A stretch of DNA of 64,000 nucleotides from Plantago major (lineage: Eukaryota; Streptophyta; Magnoliopsida; Lamiales; Plantaginaceae). The stretch is taken from the NCBI GenBank assembly GCA_026545765.1, contig CM048839.1, positions 21,204,566 to 21,268,565 of the forward strand. The letters run 5' to 3'. The translations under genes and the position numbers were made by a program. The notes below the pieces were generated by a model, which had not been told where the DNA came from, ran no database searches, and saw nothing but the letters and a program-made list of their open reading frames with translations. How positions within the stretch are numbered: position 1 is the first letter of the stretch; each line of letters begins with the position of its first letter. Positions 10,327 to 21,946 of this stretch are shown piece by piece.

Positions 10327-13300
10327 ATGATATCTTCTTGTCAAAAGATGGACATTCATGGTGGCCTATGCAAGAAGAATCTCACGGCCTTAGGCCTACT
10401 CTTTTATTTTACGCTCATCTACATTTCATATCAACATTCATCTTTCCGAACGTACATATTTACTTCTACTACTCCCCAGAAATCAACAGCAGAATCGGCA
10501 TCTACTCCGACTAATCTTAACCACCTTGTTTTCGGACTAGTTGGCTCAGTTCACGCCTGGCAGAATAGAAAATTATACATCCAGTCCTGGTGGCGCCCAA
10601 AGATCACGCGAGGCTTTCTATTCTTAGACAAACCCCCTACTCGAGATCTCCTCCCTTGGTCAGCAGCCTCTCCCCCTTACAGAGTATCCGATGATCTTAC
10701 ACTACTTCTTGGAAAGTCCAATGTCACTGCCCAACGAATAATAAATGCGATAATGGAGACATTCCGAACAGATCATGAGAATATGAGGTGGCTAGTGATG
10801 GGAGACGACGACTCAATTTTTTTTCTTGACAACATGGTTGACTTTCTTGCAAAGTATGATCATACGAAATACTACTACATTGGTGGGCATTCAGAGTTTC
10901 TGATGTCGAATTATTGGTATTCGTTTAACCAGGGATTCGGGGGTGCTGGATTCATTTTGAGTTATCCTTTGGCTAAAGCTCTTGCTCAAGATATGGAGAA
11001 CTGTTTGTTGAGATATAGGCATCTAAATGCTGCTGATCATATTACTATGTCTTGTGTCTCTGATTTTGGAGTTAGCCTCACTTCCCTTCAAGGAATCCAC
11101 CAGGTACTTCTCTCGTCTTGTTTGATTCATTCATGTAGTTGATTCACCATAATCGGGTTTAAAATCACATGGTATCGTTTGATTCATTCGTGTAGTTGAA
11201 TCACCATAATTGGGTTTAAAATCACTATGGTACGAAAGTACGAAACTAAAAGAACTGGGATAATTACATAGGGATACCCATTTAGAACGACGTTTCTCAT
11301 ATTCGTGCTACTTAGTCGAACAATTACAGTTTAGTCCAAATCCGTTGACCAACTTAATTCGGTTGTTTCATTTTGAACAACCAAACATGGCCTTATGTAT
11401 TTTTAAATAAAGAAAAAAAAAAACATCTTCTTCTTCCTCCATCTTCTCCAACAGTCCAACATACTTCTTCCATCTTCTTCTTCCATCTTCTCCAACATAC
11501 TTCTTCCTCCATCTTCTCAACTTCCTTCTCTTCTTCTTCTCCGGTAAATTTCTTCCTCTTTCTTATTCTTTCTCCTTCTTCTAAATTGAAGCTCCAAATC
11601 GGAGCTGCTACAATTCCGATTTCGAGTCAGCGACTCGATTTGAGTTTATCCATCGACTCGAGTCAATATGACTCAAATCGGAGTTGTTACATCTCCAATT
11701 TCGATCTTCGATTTCGATTAACTGTTACGAACTTTCGATTGTGTTTTTGGATTGAAGTTGGGAATAATTTACAAATTGAAATAGAAGTTTGAGGGCTTAT
11801 TTGAGCTTTTTCGAAATCTTATGGTGACAAATATAAAAAATTAGATATTTAGGACTTGAATTATAATTTGTCAAAATGTGTTATTGTTTGGTAACTTGCA
11901 AAATTCAATAATTGGGTAAGGATATTTGATATTTTGATGTTTAAAGGATATTTGATCTTTGATGTTTAAAGGATATTTGATCTTGATTTAAAGTTGGGGA
12001 AATTTTACAAATTGCAATAGAAGTTTAGGGGCTTATTTGAGGTTTTTCGAAAAGTTATGGGTGACAATATAAAATTAGATATTCATGGACTGAATTACAA
12101 TTTGTCAAAAGGTGTTAGTGTTTGGCAACTTCCAAAATCCAATAATCTGAGAGGGGCAAAATTGACTTTTTCAGGTTTTAGTTCGCCAAAAGTCAAATTC
12201 ATGGGTTAAAGTGTAATTATTTTACATCTAATTGTACCAAACCATAATAGTTCGACTAAGTGATACTAATCTGTAATTACGATATCTAAAAGGGGGTCTG
12301 GATGTAATTTTCCCGAAAGAACTAAAACATCTTGACTTTTCAACTTATCAATCAATATGAGATATACGTGTTTACAACAACTAAAGAAATGTCTACTCTC
12401 AATTCGTTCCAAAGAAATCTTTCCATTTTACTATTTTTCAATCAACTGTGTTCGATTTTAACCGTAAATTACTCTTAAATTATAATAGTAAATAATTTAA
12501 ATTATGATTTTATTAAATTATTTACTATTATAGTTTAAAAGTAATTCGCGGTCAAAGTCAAAATGGAAATATTTCTTTGGAACGAATGGATTACTTTATT
12601 TCGAAACACAGAAACGTATCTATTTAATTTTTAAGGAATCGGAAATATTATCTTGATTTTAATCCTCGAACATGATGATTAATAAATTCGGCCGTCCAGC
12701 TAAGTTAATTATATATTGATTTGAAACCAAGGTTATACGTGGTCAAAGTCCAACTTGTACTTAAACCAGATAAACCGTCACAAACTTAGTTTAATCTGCA
12801 TAATTAGTTAACTTGTGACAAATCAAATATGTCATCTAGATTACACTTCCTCCGTCCCGAGAATAGCTTACCACTTTGAATTTTTACAGTCAAACTTTTC
12901 CAACTTTAACTGCGAATTAATCTTAAACGCAAATGTAAAATGTTCAATTAAATTATATAATGAAAATTTAGTGTTTGACTGCAAAAAGTCAAAGTGGAAA
13001 GCTATTTTCGGGACGGAGTATGTACTATGCAATGTCTAGTTCATAGCAATTGCAAATGCGAAAGTGATATTTGAGCCAGTCTTATAGAAAATAGAAACCC
13101 GTACCTAATTTGTTGCCGAGTCTTCCAATAAGTTTTACTTGTCACTTTCGGTCCAAAAAACCTACAAATAATTGATACATTACACATAAATCAGTTATCC
13201 ATTTATTTATTTATTACATTCAGATCACCTGCCATTCATTACAGATCTTCCAATCGCTAAGTTTTCCACAAAATGTCTATGTGAATTGAATACCATTAAA

Positions 13301-14406
13301 AAGGACAGATTTTTTTTTTTAAATAAAAAACACGAATATAGAAGGAAAATATAATGCTGTGATCATGGATGGCCATGGTAGCTTCAGCTCAAACCGGAGC
13401 AACTACTCTCTCCGCCTTAGGCGGGCCTTTCAAACCTACGCTCGCATGGAGCACTTACGGACTCGGTGTATGACATAAAGGGTATTTTCGTAATTTCATT
13501 TGATTCTTAACGCGGACTATTTGAAAGCTAATGGCTTGCATGCGGTCTGAATATATAAACTAACGGAGTGAGATTGATGTGTATTATTATGCCCGATTAC
13601 TTACTGATGGTTCGCATAAATAACTCTTAGAAATTTTTTAAAAAGGTAGCAACATTGAGTAAAAATTTAATATTGTGACTTTTTAAATGGTAGATTGATA
13701 TTCGAGGAGAGTTGCGGGGATTTTTATCAGCTCACCCAAAAGCCCCCTTACTATCCCTACACCACTTAGACGCCGTGTCGCCAATCTTCCCCTCCATGGA
13801 CCGCTACATCTCCACGCGCCACCTCATGAAGGCAGCACACATCGACCAATCCAGAATGTTACAGCAAACCATCTGCTACCACCACAAGAACAATTGGTCA
13901 TTTTCGATCTCATGGGGCTATTCTGCACAAATTTACGAACGTAGAATGCCTCGGGGCTACTTACAAATGCCGATAGAAACATTCGAGCCCTGGCACCCTT
14001 CTCCAGAGCCACCACGTTACATGTTCAATACACGCAGCATCTCAAATGACTCGTGTGAAGCTCCTCATGATTTCTTCTATGATAAAATTAAGAAGAGAAA
14101 AGGAAATCAGATATTAACTACATTCAATAGAGCATGGGCGCGTGGTTTGCCAGCGTGTTCTCATTCAGCCGATTCTATTTCCAAAATTTTGGTGTATTCG
14201 CCGTCAAAGAAACGTGTTGAGGTATACAATCTGGTGATCAATCGATCGTTCATATTCATTTGTTCAGCAGTTGTTTTATAACTAATATAGTACGCTTCTT
14301 GTTTGTTTAGATGGATAGAAGTGAATGTTGTGACATTGTTCGAGTGGATAAAGACACAACAGAAGCTAGGATTAGGGAATGCATGACTGACGAGATCATT
14401 GCTTGA
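10327..14406 (+). CDS. DUF604 fringe-like glycosyltransferase
   Basis: Exons 10327-11103, 13694-14221 and 14311-14406 have canonical GT-AG borders, all in phase 0, and give 466 residues, close to the usual length of the plant family (PF04646, Fringe/GT31-related). A hydrophobic segment (LGLLFYFTLIYISY) near residues 20-35 suggests a type II Golgi anchor. The metal-binding DDD motif is intact in RWLVMGDDDSIFF (G159, D160-D162), followed by YYYIGGHSE, FGGAGF and the LSAHPKAPLLSLHHLD block at the start of exon 2. Exon 3 ends IRECMTDEIIA before TGA. Family members are presumed to add sugar residues in the secretory pathway; the acceptor cannot be told. No break is visible. The second ATG at 10348 is an alternative start. 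Intron 1 is 2.6 kb and carries three transposons. Confidence 0.9.
11257..12314. mobile_element. Non-autonomous Mutator-like element in intron 1
   Basis: The ends are GGGATAATTACATAGGG and, reversed, GGGAAAATTACATCCAG, with further matching text (CACTTAGTCGAAC versus TACTTAGTCGAAC) inside. Flanking 9-mers AAAAGAACT (11248-11256) and GAAAGAACT (12315-12323) match at 8 of 9 positions, the target-site size of Mutator elements. The interior has CTTCTT-rich DNA and no transposase. Confidence 0.75.
12396..12591. mobile_element. Stowaway-like MITE
   Basis: ATTCGTTCCAAAGAAAT near the left end is repeated inverted as ATTTCTTTGGAACGAAT near the right, followed inward by matching CCATTTT/AAAATGG. TA flanks both sides. 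The interior is AT-rich and non-coding. Confidence 0.65.
12844..13022. mobile_element. Stowaway MITE
   Basis: A 179-bp element with inverted ends CACTTCCTCCGTCCCGAGAA and, reversed, CATACTCCGTCCCGAAAA, both continuing into AGCTT. It is flanked by TA on each side. The CTCCGTCCC core is the hallmark of plant Stowaway (Tc1/Mariner) MITEs. Confidence 0.85.
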
Positions 14407-14514
14407 TCATCTTTTTGGAAGAGATCGTGAAGATAATTGAGCAATTCGAGCTGAGAATTCAAGGAATTAGTGTCCAATTGAAGACGACGAACTATGAAGA
14501 TCAAGATGTACTAT

Positions 14515-14730
14515 AAGCAGTATATATTGTACTATAACATTACCTTAGGGATTACAGTTGTACATTGTGCAGTTTCAAGAGCACCTAGACGGTTATAAGT
14601 TAGTTAATTTAGTTCTATTTTGAACATAGCTCATCTTGTTAAACTCACTTTTGCTCTCATTCATTACTAAATGATAGTTCTTCCACTTTCTATATTGAGA
14701 ATGTTTAGATGGTATCAAAGCCAGCATAAA
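14515..14730 (+). mobile_element. Copia-type LTR end with primer-binding site
   Basis: TGGTATCAAAGCC at about 14711, a close match to the initiator-Met primer-binding sequence, follows an AT-rich stretch resembling a plant copia LTR. No gag or pol follows, so it is a small fossil downstream of the DUF604 gene. Confidence 0.4.
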
Positions 14731-14839
14731 TAATCAGTAATCGATCACCTTTGATTGACAATACTAATGGTAAATGTCCAAAATATAATTTCCACATTTT
14801 TTTGTATTTTTAATTCACTATAAATTTTTGTCTTACGTT

Positions 14840-17800
14840 ATTTGTTATTAGTATTGTCTCCAATTCAGTACACTCCCGTTGATACAGTAACATCGAATGC
14901 GGTCAAAACTAAAAATGTCAAACATCAAAGCAATATCCTGACTCCAAGTTTCTCTCCGTTTAGTTGTGTCACATATGGTAATGTGTTTCATATATTTCGC
15001 ATTTATGTTTATATAATACCACATTGCATGTTATTTTGTCTAAAATTATATTCATGTGTGTATTATAGTTCATGGCAACGCTCTTCTGACTCATCCTAAG
15101 ACCTATGATATTCCTGAGAGCTCTACATCAGTTAGACCCGGCAAACAATTAACTATATATTGGAACATATGTTCCACTTCAAGTTAGGAGGGACATTTCT
15201 GTTGATGCCAATAATTTAGATATGGATAGTTGCTCAAGTAAGATTTTCACATCTTTCAAATACAAATATTTATATGTATTTAGATATAACTTTTTTAAAT
15301 CACATAATTAGGGAACATGGATGAAGATTACAAAGCAGTGACAAGGTTCAACAAAATGAACTGGAGATTTACTATATCAATGAGAAGACATCTCGAGACT
15401 CATCCGTTTGATTATTTTACGAATCACGAAGATCATAGAGGATACAGTGAGTAAATTAATGAAACACATATTTTTAACTATTTAAAAACTTTACATATTA
15501 TATACTCCTTATAAGTTATTATAAAACCTACAATTAAATGCCAGTGACATCTTTGTATATTTATATCGTGTATGCAGGAATACCCGTTCCTCCTTATGTT
15601 GAAGAGTGTATGCCTCTTGCAGAAAAGCGAATAGAGCAGTTACTGGATAAATATACTCTCAAACAACGAACAAACATCATTGGAGAACCATCACATCTTC
15701 AGGTACTTAAGGAATCACGAAAGATTGTTGTGAAAAAATCCATGACAAGAAGGACATGGCTGCACGAAGAAATAATGGCATATCGGTAGTAGGTAAATTT
15801 CAATTATATAATAAAATCCACATATTATCGTTTATATTATCCCACAATTAAAACATTTTGACATGGGTCATTTTTCATTGATTAGCTTCTCAGGATATGG
15901 GTGATCCAACATACCCGTGTGGATTTTGCGGTGCGCTTATGTGGTTTGATGAAAGGATTAAAAGTACTCCACTGAGCAATCCAGAGTTTGGTTTGTGTTG
16001 TAGTCATGGTAAAATACAACTTCCCCTCCTTAAACAACCTCCACGCCTGTTACGTGATCTTTTGCAAAATAGGCACATCAAGAGTCGTAATTATATTGAA
16101 CAAATATATAATATGATGTACGCTTTTACTTCGATGGGTGGAATCCAAGACCATTCAGTCAACAAGGGACATGGTTCGTATTCGTATAGGCTTGGTGGAA
16201 ATAGCTATCATCTGATGGGTAGTTTGTTACCTAAAGAAGGTGACTCTCCTAAGTTTTCACAGTTGTATATGTATTGCGGCGAGGATGAAACTCAAGATCG
16301 TATTGATGTCGTCAGGTATTTTCTATTTTAATTTATATTAGTACTAACCATCTTTCATTCGATAATTAGAATATATACATGTTTTATTCTATATAATGAT
16401 ATTTGTATTTGTTTCTTAGCTAAAAAACTGCTCCTCCGATTGATCCATCTATTGTAGATGATCTAAAGAATATGATAGATGAAGATAATCCAATTGCAAA
16501 GAATTTTCGTATGGCTGCTGAACGCTACAAGGAAAATCACGATATGAATGTTAAGTTGTGTCTTATTGGAAGGAGATCGTGTGATGGACGCATGGACAAT
16601 CTACCAACATGCTCTGAAGTAGCTACATTAATTGTTGGTATGTTTGAATATGAATAATTTGTACCAATACATATTATATATTTTAAGTACTTTTAATGAA
16701 ATTAACATTGTATCATTTATAAATTATCAGGAGATGATGAATACGACATGGATCCGCGTGATATAGTACTTGAGCAAAGAAATGCTGATTTCCACAGAAT
16801 TTCAGAATTGCATCCATGTTACCTTCCGATGCAGTATCCCCTACTTTTTCCCATATGGTGAGGATGGATATCATACTGAGATATTGCACTATGATAAGTC
16901 CAAAGGAGTAAGACATACCCTTATAATCAAGGAGTTCTTATCATTTAGGCTTTTTGATCGTGTTGATGAGGCTCAGACCATATACTGCTTAGTAGAAAGT
17001 TATTTCAACAGTTTATAGTAGGTGGTTATATGATGATGGAATCACATAGATGGTCTTTCATCATGAGGAACCGACCGTTATTGAGGTCTGATAAGCATAG
17101 ATCACTTGATGATGCCATTCGAACAGGTGATATTGATGAATTTTTCTCTTGCTGAGATTGAAGAGTTCCTTTCTAGAAACGGCTTCAGCTTGAGTGAGAC
17201 TGAAGGTATGCCCATGTCCGACAGTGTAGTCATAGATAATGGCATGAATAATTTGATACTTGAAGAAATGTCCTACGATGTTGATGATATGATTGAGCAG
17301 CACAATTGTTTGTATCTGTCTCTCATCGATGAGCAATGGATTGTGTACCATACTATTATGGATGCAGTCGATTATGGTAGTGGTGGAGTTTTCTTTCTCT
17401 ATGGTTATGGTGGCACTGGAAAGACATTTTTGTGGAATACACTTTGTAGCATTACGTGGTAGACGTGATATTGTTCTCCCAGTTGCATCGAGTAGTATAA
17501 CTTCTCTACTTCTTCCTGGTGGCCGTACTGCACACTCCAAAATTCAGTATTCCTTTGCAGGTCGATGAAACTACTACTTGCAGTAGGATAACTCTAGGCA
17601 ACGATCTTACAGGACTCTTGAAAAATACAAAGTTAATAATATGGGATGAGGCACCGATGACTAATAACAAGTTTTGTTTTGATGCTCTTGATCACAGTCT
17701 AAGGGACGTAATGAGAGGTGAGCATGGTGGAGAATCGAACAAGCCATTTGGTGGTTTGGTTGTCGTTTTTGGAGGGAATTTCAGACAGATATTGCCTGTC

Positions 17801-18890
17801 ATACCTAAGGGTAGCAGGCAGGACATAGTCCACGCATCTCTATGCTCATCGAAGAAGCTTTGGAGTTCGTGTCGTGTACTGAAGCTCACTAAGAACATGC
17901 GCCTGCAAGTATTTTTTCTAACATTTTATATTAATTATAATTTATAATATCCAATATAATTAGTTGACAATCATGTAAATTATTTTTTATAATAAGTATT
18001 TTTATATTATTTTATTCAATTACAGTCTGGACGCTCACATGCTGAGGTTGAGAGTATTAGGGAGTTTGCTAATTGGTTGTTGAAGGTGAGGTTAGTGGTG
18101 ATAATGATGGTGAGGTAGAATTTAAATTGTCTGATAATATCTTGATTTGTTCTACTGGTGAACCAATTGCTGCAGTAGTTGAGAGCACATATCCTAGCAT
18201 ATTAGACTATGTTGGCGATGGTCGGTACTTTTAGGATAGAGCTATTCTTGCCCCGACCAATGAGATAGTCCAGGAAGTCAATGATTATATTTTGTCTCTT
18301 TTACCTGGCGATGCCACTGAGTTCATGAGTTCCGACAGCATATGCCCTGATGAAGATGATATTGTTAATAGAGAAGATGTGTATTATGTCGAGTTTCTAA
18401 ACACTATTAGGACTTCTGGAATAGAAAATCATATTATCCGACTTAAGGTGGGTTGTCCTATAATGCTTCTTAGGAACATTGATTAGTCCTCGGAACTTTG
18501 TAATGGGACTCGGTTGATTGTTACTGCAATTGGCAATCACGTTATTGAGGTGAAGACCATACATGGGAAGAATGCTGGACTGGAGGTTTTTATACCTAGG
18601 ATTGTACTCACACCTTCTAACCTTACCAAGTTTCCTATTAGATTTCAGCAAAGGTAATTTCCTATATCAGTTTGTTATGCGATGACTATCAACAAGAGTC
18701 AGGGACAATCATTATCTCATGTTGGACTCTATCTCCCAAAGCCTGTATTCAGTCATGGTCAACTCTATGTGGCATTTTCTAGAGTGACAAGCAAGAAAAA
18801 TCTCAAGGTTTTAGTTTTGGATGAGTAAGGCAATCCAATAGATACGACTACAAACATCGTATACAAAAAGGTGTTTAGAAAGCTTTGAGG
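14840..18890 (+). mobile_element. Helitron relic with helicase but no Rep domain
   Basis: 15897-16316 encodes the Helitron N-terminal block (PTYPCGFCGALMWFDER, LYMYCGEDETQDR). 16430-17140 continues with CYLPMQYPLLFPYGEDGY and SLDDAIRTGDIDEFF. From about 17140 the PIF1-type helicase begins, with Walker A GYGGTGKT (17403-17426), motif II IIWDEAPM (17636-17659), GGNFRQILPVIPKG, and the C-terminal [19 protein letters not shown] near 18682. The HUH Rep nuclease expected between these two parts is absent, a deletion of roughly 1 kb or more near 17140. In-frame stops occur near 17143, 18232, 18484, 18655 and 18825. The termini (5' TC, 3' hairpin plus CTRR) could not be fixed. Confidence 0.8.
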
Positions 18891-19144
18891 TATTTTTATT
18901 ATATTAAATCACTCTAACTTTATATTATCAAAATTCAATTATCTTATTTTCAATACTAACTATTTCCTTATTATGTTGTTTTGCAGTTGTTAATTATTGA
19001 TATACCTACCGCGATTGTACGAAACATCGACCCTACAATCTATTTTCAATAATTCAATGTATTAGACCATTTAAATATGTTTATACAACATTTATTTAAA
19101 TTATTTATAATTTAAAGTAAATTAAATGCTAAGTGGTTAGATCT

Positions 19145-19148
<4 letters not shown>

Positions 19149-19222
<74 letters not shown>
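19149..19222. repeat. (TA)n microsatellite
   Basis: About 36 uninterrupted TA units. The reading frames of isoleucine-tyrosine repeats here are artefacts of it. Confidence 0.98.
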
Positions 19223-19225
<3 letters not shown>

Positions 19226-19300
19226 AATATAATAAGTTCAATGTTGGGCATTTTAATCGTCCTTTTCTTTTCTAATTATACCCCCGCTTTTTCCACGCTC

Positions 19301-20385
19301 ATGCTGCTTCCGCTAACTGCTTCTCTACTCAACGACATCTCTCCAATCGCCGCGTTCTTCCACCTCCCACCCCCTCACCTGCGTCGCCCCATCTCAAAGC
19401 GGCGCCTCCCTTCGCCGATATCAGTGGTTTCTTTCAGGGCCAATCCCAATTTCAACATGACAGCATCCGCAAAAACAACACAGGTAGAATTCTATTTTAA
19501 TTGGATTCTTTATTGGATTATCTTCTGTACATCCAGGTTTTAATTTATTTGTGGCTTCAATCCTTGCGTCTCTTATGTTTTTAATCTTCTGAGTGCTTTT
19601 CAGGTTTTAGGTGGATAATGTGAGGTTAATTTTCAATTGATTAGTTGGCCTTTAATCCCTCAGTCTCTTCTATTTTTACTTGTTGCTTCAATAACATCCC
19701 TCTGCATTCGACATACTTATTTACTGCCTCAGGGTTTTCAGATTGTTACTATTATGGTGATAATAGTCCCGTTGGCGTTTGTTGTGCCATTGTTGCACAA
19801 GAAAGCATGATGAGTGCTCGATGTATTGTCTGACAGTCTGAGTGTCTTGGATGGATTTTTGTGTGATTATTATGGGAAAGCTTCACAAAATTTGCGCTCG
19901 ACAAAGGTGTTGCGGTTTTGAATTACTTGTACTTAAACTTGTGAAATCCTCTTACTTCCATGCAAATCAGCTATGTGCTCAAGTGATTTGACGTGTACTT
20001 TCAATTTTGGTTGTTATTGGATGCAATAGTTTCACAGAATCTTGCTAAGGTAGATATTGAGTTCAGCTATTATACTTCATCATTCTTGAGTTGAGCTCAA
20101 CATGCTCGATAAAATGCATCAACTATGTTCAACAAGCAGTGACTGAGCCTCCAAAATATCTTAACTGAGCTTCGAGTTAATTGGTTTCACAACATCAAAC
20201 TACCCACTGTAATCACACCTAAATGATCACTGCACAAAATTTGCTTGCTCCTGCTACAGTGGGAATGACTAAATTGTTGGGATTTATGAACCATTGTGTC
20301 TGCTTGGAACTTTCATTGTGTCAATTGGCAGGAAGGAAGTACCAGCGACGTCTTCTCTCTTCACAATCTTCGTCTTCCTATCTAG
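19301..20385 (+). CDS. Unidentified gene with transit-peptide-like first exon
   Basis: Exon 1 (19301-19483) encodes 61 residues starting MLLPLTASLLNDISPIAAFF, rich in Ser, Pro, Arg and Leu and poor in acids, as in chloroplast transit peptides, and ends TTQ at a GT donor. A second segment (20332-20385) follows a CAG acceptor in phase 0, reads EGSTSDVFSLHNLRLPI and meets TAG just before another GT. The product would be 78 residues, or else this is the left-over front of a longer gene. A further frame at 20650 (MEAAKKKEGPKFCSTRIG) might belong here. I recognise no family. The separate pieces are plausible but the gene model is weak. Confidence 0.3.
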
Positions 20386-20919
20386 GTATGTAAATGATTC
20401 ACTAATGAAGAGAGTTGTATTATATTTTCATTGGTTTCTTTTATTAGATTCTATTCTCTCAATGCAGGTTCGAATTGTTTTGTGTGATGACTTTACTATC
20501 TATGTCTCTTGTTAATTAGTTTAGACTTTAGAGGGCTTTTGTGGTTTTAATTGTCTATCTATGATAAACAATTAATTAGTTAACTTATCACTGAATGTTG
20601 AAACAACTGTTTTTCATACATTCTTCATTTATGTAGAAACAAAGCAAAAATGGAAGCGGCAAAGAAGAAAGAGGGCCCAAAATTCTGTTCCACCAGAATC
20701 GGCGCTCATCTCGTGATGGGGTGCTTTCTTGAAACGTCAGTCAAACGTTTTGCTTACCAATTCTTGTCAAAATCTATTATGCATATGTGTTTTTCACACC
20801 AATCATTTAGCTTTCCATTTATTCTTAAACTTGTTATATTGGTTTGATCATCACATCGGTAAGCATCCTTGTGGTGAATTTTCTAAAGGAGCTTTGGTTT
20901 GTTCACTATCGAGATAATA

Positions 20920-21946
20920 GGTGTTGATCGGGGCTGTGGCTGGGGTGTAATATCTCACCACCCCAATGTCAATAATCAGCTTAGTTATGAGATCCTTTTC
21001 CAGGATTTCTTAGCTTAAGTTAGTTCCTGAAATGAAAGTTTTGACTTTTGTTTCTTCCCTTCTATTCCAGAATTCTTTACCCGAGGTCCCATGTACATGT
21101 GGAAGTCTTTCAAGCTATTAAATTGTGACACCTTGCTCAATTGGTTGTATATCCAAAAGTATAGTTTGAGATATAGAAATATTGAAGGTTGCTGATGATA
21201 AGATGTCAAATTTATTATGCATGTTTCTTGTACCATTGTGCTTCCTTGCTATGCAGTTCTAATTGAGAATCATTTTTATTGGTCAAAGACTTTCTATGCT
21301 CGATGGGGCTGAATAGGGATGTCTAGAAGTGAGAGCTTCATATTTGGAGAATTAGTTTCTAATTTTCTTATGTTTCTATATCAGAAAGATATTGGTCTAT
21401 ATGCATTTAACAGGGCACACATTTTTCTCTATGAATGTCAATGTGCCAGCCAAGAAATTTAAAGAAAACATGACCATTTTGTAAAGTTGAAAAACTACTA
21501 TATGCCTTTAAGTGATAATTTAAACACCCACCCGCAATTTCACTTTCGAGTTGCGAGTTTTACACGGTGGCTGATAAGATAAACCTCCCCTACCTACAGT
21601 AATAATATATATGGCTCTAACTCGGGAAAAAAAGGGTCGTCCCAACTTCTGGCTATGATAGTTATTATGAAGTTAAGAGATCTGGCTAATTATCGCGGCG
21701 GATGAGGTAAGAATTTAGAATCATTACTTATAGAGCAAGTCTTCTGGGAGATGGTCATATAATCCTTTTGGTAATTATTCTTGCTTTCTTCACACTTAAT
21801 GAATGTTTTAATATTGTGTGGAATATCAGAGGTAGTAAAGGGAATAATAATGTACCTCATGGTGAGGAAAGTATTTGTCTCCAAACTGGAGTAAATGACT
21901 TCTAATTCTTAATGTATTTGTCAGCCTTCACATCTTGAGAAGTGTT
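20920..21946. other. Intergenic DNA, nothing recognised
   Basis: Read in both directions, this stretch gives only short frames without family motifs and no clear inverted termini. It abuts the start of the second PF04195-type relic. Confidence 0.5.

Noticed and set aside
11373-11792. 139-residue frame in intron 1 of the DUF604 gene
   Set aside because: It is composed of CTTCTT-type simple sequence inside a non-autonomous element and has no motif.
19133-19230. Isoleucine-tyrosine repeat protein
   Set aside because: It is a translation of the (TA)n microsatellite.
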